Assembly (NCBI GenBank): GCA_000242935.3
Contig: CP007053.1
Span: forward strand, 5,131,001-5,195,000
Reading direction: 5' to 3'
Length of the DNA stretch: 64,000 nucleotides
From: Opitutaceae bacterium TAV5
GTDB lineage: Bacteria > Verrucomicrobiota > Verrucomicrobiia > Opitutales > Opitutaceae
Part shown: one piece after another, positions 51,495 to 59,731 of the stretch
How positions within the stretch are numbered: the stretch's first letter is position 1
Layout of the letters: each line of letters starts with the position of its first letter
The notes under the pieces: generated by a model
What the model was told of the DNA's origin: nothing
Seen by the model: the letters and a program-made list of their open reading frames with translations, nothing else
Database searches by the model: none
Position numbers and translations under genes: made by a program

Positions 51495-52508
51495 TCACTT
51501 CTCGCTCAGCCGGACGCCGGGGGGCAGGGCCTCGCGGATATCGCTGGTGAGGGTGCCGTCCTGGAAACGCACGAGACGGGAGGAGGGGCTTTTCAGGTCG
51601 TTGTACCAGGTGGCCTGGCCACCGAGAAACACGATCCATCCGCCTTCGCCTTGGTAGGGGCTGTCGGGTGCCCAGGTGCCGTCGGCGCGCAGGCCGCGTG
51701 TCCAGGCGACCGGAGTGGTGGACCGCATGGCGGCGGTGATGCCGCCGAGCGGGACCACGACGTCGGGCGTGCTTTGCCGGAACGCGGAGTCGATGGCGCG
51801 GGAGGCGCGAGGACCGTCACCGGGCGCGAGCACCGTCGTGACGCCGGCGGGAGCCCGGCCGTGGGCAAACCACACGCTGGCGTCGTCGAGCCCGGCGTCG
51901 GCGGCGAGCTGACGGGCGTAGTCGTGGATCGTTGCGGCTTGCGGCAGCTTGTTGCTGTGCTCGGTCGCGTAGATCAGCGAGGCCTGGCCGATCTGGCGGA
52001 GATTGCTGCCGTCGACGGCGCGGGCAGCCGTCGTGCGAACCTTGCCAATGGTCGGAATAACGATCGAGGCAACGATGCCGCCCGCCACGAGCAGGCCGAA
52101 GACGAACGCGATCCGGCACCAGAACCGGGCGGCGCGGGATGCCTTGGCAGCTCCGGCATAGTCGCCTGCATCGTAGCGGGAATTGACGCGCGAGGCGTGG
52201 ATGATCGCCGGGATGCCGGGAAGGAGAGCACAAAACAGGGTTACGAGAACGGACGGCAGCAGGTACGTGGACGGCCTGGCAGGGGGAGTCGCGACGTCAT
52301 CGGCTGCGCCTGCGGTCGTGCTGGCGTCCGACGCAAGCTGCGGAGGTTGCAGGCTGTTGAGGACATCGGCGACGGGGATCCAGCCCGGCATGCCTTCGCG
52401 CCAGGCCAGATCTCCCGGGAGAAGCTGGCCGGTTTCCAGAAACGTCCGGATTTCGGCGAGGGTCCAGATGCCGATTTCCTGTCCGTTGCGGGCGATGTGG
52501 TATTTCAT
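51495..52508 (-). CDS. GYF_2-domain membrane protein
   Basis: A 337-residue protein. Residues 1-50 form a GYF_2 domain (YHIARNGQEIGIWTLAEI, LAWREGMPGWIPV). A Thr/Ala/Pro linker follows. A CD225-like membrane part comes next, with one helix near 85-103, RYDAGDYAGAAKASRAARFWCRIAF and a second helix near 130-155. The remainder begins with a pseudopilin-like IGKVRTTAARAVDGSNLRQIG segment and is a soluble domain. GYF_2 plus membrane-domain fusions are common in Verrucomicrobiota and Planctomycetota. Function unknown; the GYF part probably binds proline-rich peptides. Confidence 0.75.
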   Translation of the reverse strand: MKYHIARNGQEIGIWTLAEIRTFLETGQLLPGDLAWREGMPGWIPVADVLNSLQPPQLASDASTTAGAADDVATPPARPSTYLLPSVLVTLFCALLPGIPAIIHASRVNSRYDAGDYAGAAKASRAARFWCRIAFVFGLLVAGGIVASIVIPTIGKVRTTAARAVDGSNLRQIGQASLIYATEHSNKLPQAATIHDYARQLAADAGLDDASVWFAHGRAPAGVTTVLAPGDGPRASRAIDSAFRQSTPDVVVPLGGITAAMRSTTPVAWTRGLRADGTWAPDSPYQGEGGWIVFLGGQATWYNDLKSPSSRLVRFQDGTLTSDIREALPPGVRLSEK

Positions 52509-52541
52509 ATGTTTTCGTAAAAAGACGGGCGGATAAACGAA

Positions 52542-52586
52542 CCGGGAGAGCCGGGCAGGAGGGAAGAGGCGCGTCCGGCTCTCCGG
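52542..52586. other. Long hairpin in a divergent spacer
   Basis: CCGGGAGAGCCGG (52542-52554) pairs with CCGGCTCTCCGG (52575-52586) with one bulged G around a 20-base loop. It lies about 35 bases upstream of the GYF gene start on the - strand, so it could sit in its 5' leader. The rest of the 261-base spacer shows no gene. Confidence 0.5.
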
Positions 52587-52769
52587 CAATCTTGCGCGGA
52601 ACATTGGTTCTTCGGCAAGACCGGAGGCTGCGGAGGGGGCGGGGGGGTGGCGGAAGAGTCCGGATGCCGGAACGCCGGAGAATGCAACGAGGCGGAGGGA
52701 TAGTGCGGACGCCGGCGGCAGGGCCGGGTTGTCATTGCGCGGAGACGGCAAACGCCTATTGTGCTCCGC

Positions 52770-53615
52770 ATGGTCACCGAACACGCACCGCTGGAAGACG
52801 AACTGGGCGACGTGCTGGAAAAGGCCCTCCGTTGCGCCGGGCTGACGGAGGCGGCCTTGGCCGAGCGCACGGGCATCGACCGCGAACGCATCGCCGACGC
52901 CATCGCCTGGCGCAACGAACTGTCGCCGGAGGAATGCCGCGCGCTGGCGGCGGCGTTGTCGCTCAACGAGGTGGGCGTGCAGGCGCTGGCCGCCGGAAAG
53001 TATCCGTTGCCGCAGATCACCGGCCTCCCGTTTTGCCTGTATCCGTTGCGCATGACGCACGGGATCGGTGTCACCAACGCCTACATCGTGGCGGATTGCC
53101 GGCAGGACCACGGCGTGCTGTTCGACACGGGCAACGATCCGGGTGCGCTGCAACGCCAGTGGCCGGCGGCGATCACGCGGCTGGATGCCGTGTTCATCAC
53201 CCATGCGGAACGCGAACACCTCGGCGGCCTGCCGGAAGTGCGGCGGCGGTTCGGCGCGGTGCCGGTCTTCGCACCGGTGGAGTCGGGCGTCCCGGGTGCG
53301 ACCGAAATCGGCGAGGGCTCGCGGCTGGTTTTTGGCGCGGCGGAAGTCGAGGTGCTGGCGACGCCCGGCCATGCCGAGGCGCACCACTGTTACATCGTGC
53401 GCGCCCCCCGGGCCTGCAAGGGCGTGCCGCTGCTGGTGTCGGGCGACCTCCTGTTCGCCGGTTCGGTGGGCGGGGCCTATTTTTGTACGAAGCGGCTGAA
53501 AGCCCATCTGGCGCGTGTGCTCGCCGCGCTGCCGCCCGAAGCGGTGGTGGCGCCCGGACACGGCCCGCTGACGACGATCGGCAATGAACGGGCCTGCAAC
53601 CCGTTTGTGGTTTGA
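52770..53615 (+). CDS. MBL-fold protein with an N-terminal helix-turn-helix and an altered metal motif
   Basis: A 281-residue protein. Residues 5-75 read as an XRE-like HTH (LTEAALAERTGIDRERIADA). The rest is a metallo-beta-lactamase fold: THAEREHLGG from residue 144, ATPGHAEAHH, VSGDLLFAGS and VAPGHGPLTT. The usual H-x-H-x-D-H is here H145-x-E147-x-E149-H150, so one His and the Asp are both Glu. The other metal residues are kept. It may be a hydrolase with one strong metal site, or a sensor. GTG 52761 is an alternative start. Confidence 0.8.
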   Translation: MVTEHAPLEDELGDVLEKALRCAGLTEAALAERTGIDRERIADAIAWRNELSPEECRALAAALSLNEVGVQALAAGKYPLPQITGLPFCLYPLRMTHGIGVTNAYIVADCRQDHGVLFDTGNDPGALQRQWPAAITRLDAVFITHAEREHLGGLPEVRRRFGAVPVFAPVESGVPGATEIGEGSRLVFGAAEVEVLATPGHAEAHHCYIVRAPRACKGVPLLVSGDLLFAGSVGGAYFCTKRLKAHLARVLAALPPEAVVAPGHGPLTTIGNERACNPFVV

Positions 53616-53787
53616 AGTCCCCGGAGGGGAATGCCGGCGCGGAGAAGGGAAGCGAAAGAAAAAGAGAGGCGCAGGCGGGGGAGAGGGATGGGGATAGGGG
53701 GTGACTCGGGGGAAAATAACGCCTTGACCGCGGATCGGCGCAGGCGTTTTGTTTCCGGTTCGCCCATTTTTACCAGAACCACGCACT

Positions 53788-53985
53788 ATGAGAGACGATT
53801 ACCTGAAAGAAGCGCAAAAGGTCATTACCGACCCCAACCTGCTCATCAACGTGGTGTCCCGCCGCGTCAAGCAGCTCCGGCGCGGTCATCGCCCGCTGGT
53901 GGAGTCACTTGAAAAACTCGCTCCCGAGGACATCGCCCTGCGCGAGATCATCGAGGGCAAGATCACTTACGAGGTGGCCGCCTGA
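53788..53985 (+). CDS. rpoZ: RNA polymerase omega subunit
   Basis: A 65-residue protein. NLLINVVSRRVKQLRRGHRPLV and LAPEDIALREIIEGKITYE match the omega/RPB6 family, which helps assemble the beta-prime subunit. ATG 53788 was chosen because the upstream extension has no homologous character. A TTGACC at 53724-53729 may be the -35 of its promoter. Confidence 0.88.
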   Translation: MRDDYLKEAQKVITDPNLLINVVSRRVKQLRRGHRPLVESLEKLAPEDIALREIIEGKITYEVAA

Positions 53986-54153
53986 CGGTTGCCTCCCCGG
54001 AGGCGATGGCACGGAAAGCTGTCGCCGTTGTTTGTCAGTTTCACCTGTTTTCAATTATTCGACCGTCATCCGGGACGCCTGCGGCAATCGCGGCATTTTC
54101 GGTGACGGTTTTTCGTTACGCACCGGCAAACGGTGCAGATCCCTCCTTCAGTC

Positions 54154-54630
54154 ATGTGTGCCGCCAGGAAGAAAGATTCGAAACGCTATACGGAAGTCCG
54201 CAACGCCAAGGCGCTGCGCGACTACACGGTGGAGGAGCGTTTCGAGGCGGGCATCCAGCTCAGGGGCACCGAGGTCAAGTCGATCCGCGCCGGCCGGGCG
54301 CAGATCAACGATGCCTTCGGCCGCTTCGAGAAAGGGGAACTCTGGCTCTACAACGCGCATATCGAGGAGTACGCGTTCGGCAGCATTTACAACCACGATG
54401 CCCGGCGCATCCGGAAACTGCTTCTGCACAAGCACCAGATCCGGAAGATCGCGCAGGCGTTGCAGGTGGGGGGCCGGGCGCTGGTGCCGTTGCGGATGTA
54501 CTTCAAGGAAGCGCTGGTGAAGGTCGAACTCGCGATCGGCATGGGCAAGAAACTTTATGACAAGCGCGACGACATGCGGAAGCGCGAGCAGGTGATGGAG
54601 GTAAAAAAGGCTTTCAAGTATCGAATGTAA
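54154..54630 (+). CDS. smpB: SsrA-binding protein SmpB
   Basis: A 158-residue RNA-binding protein of trans-translation, with the tmRNA-binding barrel: RNAKALRDYTVEERFEAGIQLRGTEVKSIR, then DAFGRFEKGELWLYNAHI and the C-terminal KREQVMEVKKAFKYRM tail. It delivers tmRNA to stalled ribosomes. A start seven codons upstream (54133) is possible. No tmRNA gene lies in the window. Confidence 0.95.
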   Translation: MCAARKKDSKRYTEVRNAKALRDYTVEERFEAGIQLRGTEVKSIRAGRAQINDAFGRFEKGELWLYNAHIEEYAFGSIYNHDARRIRKLLLHKHQIRKIAQALQVGGRALVPLRMYFKEALVKVELAIGMGKKLYDKRDDMRKREQVMEVKKAFKYRM

Positions 54631-54754
54631 GCAGGTGCGACGGCTGCGGGTGGCGAAGGGGAGGGGGCGCTCGGGGCAGGGTGAGGGATAAAATCGGGCA
54701 AGAAAGGCCTTGCACTTTTTGGTCCGGCCCGTTGCCTCGGTGGCTCCCACTTCC

Positions 54755-54846
<92 letters not shown>

Positions 54847-55129
54847 GTTTACTTTGGCTCTGAACCGTTTTTTTGATCGCTAAAAATCGCTCAACTTACT
54901 GATAGTCATTAAATTACGTAAGTGTCATTTTTACGGTTCATGCGATAAGTTCTGCTTTAGGGATTGGCCGAACGTTGCGAAAGAGGCTCCGGGAACGTCC
55001 TGCGGGAGGGATCGCTAAAATTTTCGGCGTGAAAATTTCTGGTATAATGGCAGAGTAAGAGTCGAACCAAATCAACCCGGGGCTGAGGCCAATAGGATCG
55101 TCCCAATCAACCTAAACGAAGGTTTTTTC
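54847..55129. other. AT-rich spacer between tRNA-Ser and the recombinase gene
   Basis: No gene is seen. The stretch is clearly AT-richer than its surroundings. GATCGCTAAAA occurs twice, at 54875-54885 and 55010-55020, 135 bp apart. An extended -10 lies at its right end. This is where an attachment site of the downstream element would be expected. Confidence 0.6.
55040..55048 (+). promoter_or_regulatory. Extended -10 promoter of the recombinase gene
   Basis: TGGTATAAT, a perfect TATAAT (55043-55048) preceded by TGn. The -35 region is poor, as usual for extended -10 promoters. It stands about 80 bases before ATG 55130. Confidence 0.65.
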
Positions 55130-57226
55130 ATGAGAGCGATCCCGTCTGTCCCGACGGCAGGTGCCTGCACCGTGCCCGTTGCCATCTACACCCGCGTTTC
55201 CACTGTCAACCAGGTTGGAGGACGCTTTGATTCCTGCGAAAGTCAGGCCGCTGTTTGCCGCGACTATATTCGGAAACAGGCCGGCGAAGGCTGGTTTGAA
55301 GTCGCCTGTTTTTCCGACCCTGCCTACTCGGGCAGTTCGCTAAACCGCCCCGGCATCCAGGCGCTCAAGCGCCAGATCGAAGCCGGGAGCGTCAAAGTTG
55401 TCCTGATTTTCAAACTCGAACGCGTGCTGCGCAGCACGGACGAGTGGGGACCGTTTCGGACTTTCCTGCAAAAGCACGACTGCAAGCTGGTCAGTCCGAC
55501 GGAGGACCTGAGCGACGATACGCCTTCGGGTCGCCTGAAAAACAACCTGATGATGAGCGTGGCGGAGTATGAACGGCTGAACACGGCCGAGAAGATCCGG
55601 ATCAAGCTCAACGAGCAGGCCAAGCGCGGATTCTGGACCGGAGGCCAGGTCCCCTTCGGATACCTCTACGACGAGACCACCCAGGGGCTCACCCCTCACC
55701 CCGACGAGGCACCGATCCTTCAGCGTATTTTCAAACTCGCGTCGCAACTGGTGCCGCTCACGGAGATCGCCAATATGATCAACTCGGAAGGCATCCGCAC
55801 CCGCGCCCGCATATTCAAACGCCGCGACGGCAATCGCGAGGACATCGGAGGGAAACGCTTTCGTTCGGACATCCTGCGGAGGCTGATCAAACGCCCGCTC
55901 TATGCGGGCCGGGTGCGGATGAACGGAAAGGAATACCCCGGCCAGCACGAGGCGCTGGTGACGGATGAACTGTGGGAAAAGGCCAACGCGGTCATCGCGA
56001 CCTCCCTCCAACCCGCGCGCTGCCGGCTGCGGACTCGCGACAAGCATTTTCATATCCTGAAAGGGATAGTCCATTGCGGTTGCTGTGGGCGGACCATGAT
56101 CCCCAACGCGAGCGGCAAACTGGCTCCGGACGGCAAGCCCTACCGTTACTACACCTGCGGCTACACCCACAAGGAAGGCCCCGAAGCGGCCTGTCCGGTG
56201 CGGCACGTCTCGGCGACCGGGCTGGAACTGGCGGTCACCGGCTTTCTTGGTCGATGCGGGCAGCATCCCGAGGTGATTGCGGCCACCATCGAAAGCGCTC
56301 GTCGCCATCGTCAGGCGGACCGCGTGCCGCTGCGCGAAAAGCTGACGCAAATCGAGCACACCCTGGATGGCCTGGCCTCGCAGTTGCGCAACTGTGCGCA
56401 AATGCTCGCCGTGGGCGGGCTCGCCTCACTCGACGATCTGATGCGGGACCAGATTGGGCAGTTGCAGGATGAAAAACAGCGGTTGATTGTGGAAAGGGAG
56501 CACCTGAACCGCGAACTGGCGGCCTGCGAACAGGGGGATCTGGAGGTTGAACGCATCCGGCAGTCGCTTTCGCGTTTTGGCGAAATACTCCCGACGCTGT
56601 CGCAGGATCACCAGCGAGATTTGCTGCTGCTTTTTGTGGAACGGGTGGAGGTGCGTCCTTGCCCGTCCTCCCGCGTGCCCGGGGATGCACCCGCCGGAGC
56701 GCGTTTTCTTGATCTTCGTCTGAAACTGCGGATCGGGCGCCTGGTTGAAGGCATGGAAGAACGTCTGGTCATCGAACACCGCCTGCCCGCTCCGGCCTCG
56801 GGAGGGGATGTCCGCATGCTGACGCTACCGGTCCTCGTGATTCTTGCACCGACCGGTTGCCGCGCTCCGGTCAGCCTGCTGGCTCCGTTTCCGTGCGAGT
56901 TGGGCACGGGGCCGCACACCGCGTCCCAACCGGCCGCCAAGCCGCCTGCGCAGCATGCCATCCATCGCGCCCGGGCGTGGGCTCGCGAGTTGGAGGATAA
57001 TCCCGGCTTGACGCGGGTGAAGCTGGCCGCGCGGGAAAACATCACGCCCGGCGCGGTGACTCACTGCATGAAGCTTCTGCTTCTGGCCGACGAGATCCAA
57101 ACCTTCCTGCTCAGCCTCACCCAGGCCGGCGACATGCGCCGCTACAGTTTTACCCGGATGCAGGCGCTGGCCGAGTTTCCGCAGGACGAACAACGGCGGC
57201 GCTTTGCCCTGATACAACAAGGATGA
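55130..57226 (+). CDS. Large serine recombinase
   Basis: A 698-residue site-specific recombinase. The resolvase domain starts at YTRVSTVNQ with the catalytic Ser in that motif; IFKLERVLRS and LKNNLMMSVAEYERLNTAEK complete it. A recombinase domain follows (GYLYDETTQGL, LIKRPLYAGRV), then a zinc ribbon (HCGCCGRTM ... CGYTHKEG) and a coiled coil (about 385-480). The last 110 residues hold an HTH-like segment (LAARENITPGAVTHCMKLLLL) beyond the usual end. Such enzymes integrate phages and ICEs. It is transcribed toward the - strand genes that follow. Confidence 0.93.
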   Translation: MRAIPSVPTAGACTVPVAIYTRVSTVNQVGGRFDSCESQAAVCRDYIRKQAGEGWFEVACFSDPAYSGSSLNRPGIQALKRQIEAGSVKVVLIFKLERVLRSTDEWGPFRTFLQKHDCKLVSPTEDLSDDTPSGRLKNNLMMSVAEYERLNTAEKIRIKLNEQAKRGFWTGGQVPFGYLYDETTQGLTPHPDEAPILQRIFKLASQLVPLTEIANMINSEGIRTRARIFKRRDGNREDIGGKRFRSDILRRLIKRPLYAGRVRMNGKEYPGQHEALVTDELWEKANAVIATSLQPARCRLRTRDKHFHILKGIVHCGCCGRTMIPNASGKLAPDGKPYRYYTCGYTHKEGPEAACPVRHVSATGLELAVTGFLGRCGQHPEVIAATIESARRHRQADRVPLREKLTQIEHTLDGLASQLRNCAQMLAVGGLASLDDLMRDQIGQLQDEKQRLIVEREHLNRELAACEQGDLEVERIRQSLSRFGEILPTLSQDHQRDLLLLFVERVEVRPCPSSRVPGDAPAGARFLDLRLKLRIGRLVEGMEERLVIEHRLPAPASGGDVRMLTLPVLVILAPTGCRAPVSLLAPFPCELGTGPHTASQPAAKPPAQHAIHRARAWARELEDNPGLTRVKLAARENITPGAVTHCMKLLLLADEIQTFLLSLTQAGDMRRYSFTRMQALAEFPQDEQRRRFALIQQG

Positions 57227-57233
57227 TCCCGGG

Positions 57234-57264
57234 GTGGCCGATCCCATGCCAGCGGGTCGGCCAC
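57234..57264. terminator. Hairpin between convergent genes
   Basis: GTGGCCGA (57234-57241) pairs with TCGGCCAC (57257-57264) in the 61-base gap between the recombinase stop and the convergent small gene. No T-run follows; a bidirectional structural terminator is possible. Confidence 0.5.
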
Positions 57265-57287
57265 GAGTGCGACCCGGGCCTTGCCCG

Positions 57288-57551
57288 TTACGCCGCCTTG
57301 ATTTCCATCGCGCCGGTTTCGTCTGAAGGATGATCCCCATGGGGATGGGCTGTCAGCAGATCGCCACCCTGCTCCACCGGGCCAGGCGTGGTTTTCGTCT
57401 GTTGGAGCAGTTTGAAATCCGGCTGCAAGCCTTGGGGATTTGTTTCCAGGCGGCCGGAACGAATAATGGCGAGAGCGAGCAAGTCTCCGATACGGGAAAT
57501 AACCTCGGCTTCCGAAAGATGGTCGAATCGATGGGTATCCAGATAGCTCAT
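57288..57551 (-). CDS. Small hypothetical protein beside the recombinase
   Basis: An 87-residue protein from the ATG at 57551; an upstream extension to 57671 is less likely. The first half (YLDTHRFDHLSEAEVISRIGDLLALAIIRSGR) is helical and natural-looking; the second half is polar and low in complexity. I recognise no family. It converges on the recombinase gene. Confidence 0.5.
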   Translation of the reverse strand: MSYLDTHRFDHLSEAEVISRIGDLLALAIIRSGRLETNPQGLQPDFKLLQQTKTTPGPVEQGGDLLTAHPHGDHPSDETGAMEIKAA

Positions 57552-57869
57552 TGAATAAATTGGGTTGCTGAAAATGACATCCATCCTGCCGGAAGGACGG
57601 ATTCGTGAAAAAACCTCCGGCGGCAAAAACTGTTCACAGAGGCGAGACTGGCGTTTGTGCCCCTGGCTCAATCGCGTAAAGGCATGGCTCGACGAACCCG
57701 GCGCAACGCGCCGGAGCCCCGCCCGGCGAGCGGCCAGCGCCGGAATCCGGCGCGAGGCAAGGCCGCGAAGTCCGGCTTGCGACTCCCGCCCGCCCCAAAC
57801 CGCCCCCTTTCCCAGCCTCCGGGAAAGCGACGAGAACTTGGGACGCCTCGAATCGAGGGTGGGATTGCA
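57552..57869. other. 318-bp spacer with palindromes
   Basis: No good gene is seen. GCGCCGGAATCCGGCGC (57737-57753) is a perfect 7-bp-arm palindrome, and CTTTCCC...GGGAAAG (about 57808-57826) is another. Overlapping frames here are Pro/Arg-rich shadows. Confidence 0.5.
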
Positions 57870-58313
57870 TCACAAGCGGGACCTGAAAATTACGACCGCA
57901 ACGGGGAAAGGCGCGGAGTCGAGAGCGTCCGCGAATTTCACCCGCCCCTTGGGAAAGCGAACCTCCCCTTTGGTGGCATAGCGGTGCCACCATTCGGTAT
58001 CGACGCGAGCAGGCACGAAGCAAACGATGAGGGTGCCGTTGTCGCGTGCTTCCTCATACGCCTTCTTCATCCATTTGGGCAGGTCTCGCCCATAGGGCGG
58101 GTTCATAAAAACGCGTTCCTCGGCCCAGGATTGGGCGAGACCGTCCTCGGCGGGCGTGTAGTGTTTTTTGCATTTGGCCGTTTGGTGCAGGCAGCACGGA
58201 TCGAGGGTGAAACCGAACTCAAGGTGGAGGTAGTCGAACCAGACCTGGGGCGTGCCCCAGGTCATGTCCATGCTGGAGGTCATCACGCGGCGGGAGTGGG
58301 CCGAAGTGGACAA
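57870..58313 (-). CDS. Phage-type DNA N6-adenine methyltransferase
   Basis: A 147-residue protein of the phage Dam family. TWGTPQVWFDYLHLEFGFTLDPCC is the typical N-terminal substrate-binding part, and FMNPPYGRDLPKWMKKAYEEA holds the catalytic NPPY motif. VKFADALDSAPFPVAVVIF is the family end. Such enzymes methylate adenine in phage or ICE DNA and may protect it from restriction. It is 12 bases downstream of the next - strand gene and likely co-transcribed. Starts at 58283 or 58271 are possible. Confidence 0.9.
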   Translation of the reverse strand: MSTSAHSRRVMTSSMDMTWGTPQVWFDYLHLEFGFTLDPCCLHQTAKCKKHYTPAEDGLAQSWAEERVFMNPPYGRDLPKWMKKAYEEARDNGTLIVCFVPARVDTEWWHRYATKGEVRFPKGRVKFADALDSAPFPVAVVIFRSRL

Positions 58314-58325
58314 TGGAACTCCGTC

Positions 58326-58769
58326 CTACGCGGCCATCCCCTGCGCAGGCGCAGGGCGCAACGGGATGAGATTTCTGCGGTTCTGGAAGTTCATCTCGTT
58401 GACGACCTCGTTCACGAACGCCTTGTCCTTGTAATAAGGATTCACGTCGGCGAGGCGCTGGTCGATGCGCTTGCGGATTTCTTCCGGCTGCTCCTGATAA
58501 AACTTCCTTGCGGCGGGGAGCTGCTTTTCGATCAGGCGCATGGTAGCCTGGTGTTTTTGCACGTCCTTGTAGATGAGCGAGTCGATGGCGCGCTGGGGGT
58601 AATCGTGGACCAGGCGGGAGTAGTATTCGACGTCGCGGGGATTGGCGGCCTTGTGAGCCTCGATGAGTTTTTTGACCTCGGGGTTGTCCCGGAAGGTCAT
58701 GGGCAGCTTTTGCGCGGCCGTGGTCTGGGTTTCCTGGGTGCTGTCGGTGGATTTTGGTTTGAGTGCCAT
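58326..58769 (-). CDS. Hypothetical helical protein of the integrative element
   Basis: A 147-residue soluble, charged, helical protein: a Lys/Ser/Thr/Gln-rich first 25 residues, then NPEVKKLIEAHKAANPRDVEYYSRLVHDYPQRAI and a Pro-rich end. It stands between an RHH-sized gene and the methyltransferase in an apparent operon. The NP-rich spacing suggests helical hairpins. No family recognised. Confidence 0.6.
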   Translation of the reverse strand: MALKPKSTDSTQETQTTAAQKLPMTFRDNPEVKKLIEAHKAANPRDVEYYSRLVHDYPQRAIDSLIYKDVQKHQATMRLIEKQLPAARKFYQEQPEEIRKRIDQRLADVNPYYKDKAFVNEVVNEMNFQNRRNLIPLRPAPAQGMAA

Positions 58770-58822
58770 AACGATGGTTTCCTTTTGCGCCGATGAGGGC
58801 GTTTTGATGTGTTTTGTATTGA

Positions 58823-59050
58823 TTATTTGATGACGGGATTGGGCAGCGGCGGTTCGCCGCGGACGATGCGGAGCGAGAGGTCGAACTGTTCGCAGAGGCT
58901 CTGCGAGTCGTGGCCGGCGAGAGCGAAGGCCATCAGGGTTTTGGCCTCGATTTTGGGACTGGTTTCGCCGAAGCGGCGGTTGAGTTCCTCGGCGGCTTGA
59001 TAAAACTCCGCGGCCACGGGGGCCGGGAGCGTGAGGTTGAGCGTGATCAT
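58823..59050 (-). CDS. Small protein, possibly a regulator of the integrative element
   Basis: A 75-residue protein starting MITLNLTLPAPVAAEFYQAAEELNRRFG. A short strand followed by two helices resembles a ribbon-helix-helix protein or an antitoxin-like repressor. It is first of three small genes ending in the methyltransferase, which suits a transcriptional regulator. The fold call is tentative. Confidence 0.5.
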   Translation of the reverse strand: MITLNLTLPAPVAAEFYQAAEELNRRFGETSPKIEAKTLMAFALAGHDSQSLCEQFDLSLRIVRGEPPLPNPVIK

Positions 59051-59103
59051 GACGATAACATTTGGATACGTGTTTTATTGATGTATGTAGTGCCCCCGGC
59101 GCA

Positions 59104-59182
59104 GCGACGGGTGGGCGGGACCGGATGCGAGGAGCGAGCCGAAGGCGGAGCCCGAAGCATCCGGCGCCCGCCCTTCCGTCGC
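59104..59182. repeat. 25-bp imperfect inverted repeat with a 28-bp centre
   Basis: 59104-59128 (GCGACGG, GGGCGGG, CGGATGC blocks) pairs with 59157-59182 in the same three blocks, interrupted by short mismatches. The centre is itself partly self-complementary (GCGAGCC...GGAGCC). It separates the pilus-like operon from the small element genes and could act as a terminator or a structured RNA. Confidence 0.75.
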
Positions 59183-59245
59183 GTTGCCGGGAGAAAGAAC
59201 AGCCGGGGAAACGGGGCGCGATTGGGCTGCCAATCGCGCATCGTT

Positions 59246-59731
59246 TCATTCGGAAGGCGCGCCGCCGGTGCGGAGACGGACGCCGATGATGATTTTTTCG
59301 AAACGCCTCTGGCGGTGGATGCCGCTGGCGGTGATTTCCGCCGCATCGACCCGCAAGCCCGGATGGGCGTGCAGTTTTTCGACGGCGTCCACGATGGCGG
59401 GCCATTCGTCGAGTCCGGTCCGGGAGCAGGCCAGCAAGCCGGGTGTGGTGTCCGAAGGCGGAGCCTCCGCCCAATGCCAGCCGGGGCCGAGCGAGGCCGG
59501 GAGCGCGGCGATGGCGGAGTCCGTCCACGCAAAGGCGACGGCGACACCTTGTGCCTGCCCGACGATCAGGCTCAGACGGTCGCGCTCGGTCTCCAGTCTG
59601 GCGGCCCTCGCATGGATGGCCTCGCCCGCCGGAAACAGGCGGGGCAGGCCATACGAGACGCCGCAGAGCAACGCGCTGGCCGCGAGCAAGGCGATTCGCC
59701 ACCGGGAGAGCTTGCGTCGGCGGGTCTTCAT
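59246..59731 (-). CDS. GspM/PilO-like inner-membrane assembly protein
   Basis: A 161-residue protein with one N-terminal membrane helix (about 12-31), a short coiled coil (HARAARLETERDRLSLIV) and a small ferredoxin-like periplasmic domain ending in KIIIGVRLRTG. This is the architecture of GspM/PilO. It overlaps the GspL/PilN-like gene by ATGA. It would help form the inner-membrane platform with the next protein. Confidence 0.7.
   Translation of the reverse strand: MKTRRRKLSRWRIALLAASALLCGVSYGLPRLFPAGEAIHARAARLETERDRLSLIVGQAQGVAVAFAWTDSAIAALPASLGPGWHWAEAPPSDTTPGLLACSRTGLDEWPAIVDAVEKLHAHPGLRVDAAEITASGIHRQRRFEKIIIGVRLRTGGAPSE

Larger units (their letters stand above)
55130..59050. mobile_element. 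Probable integrative element, core segment
   Basis: Large serine recombinase, phage-type adenine methyltransferase and three small hypothetical genes stand together next to tRNA-Ser. The pilus-like genes at 59246-63962 may belong to it. The right limit is not visible; it may lie beyond 64000. Confidence 0.55.
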
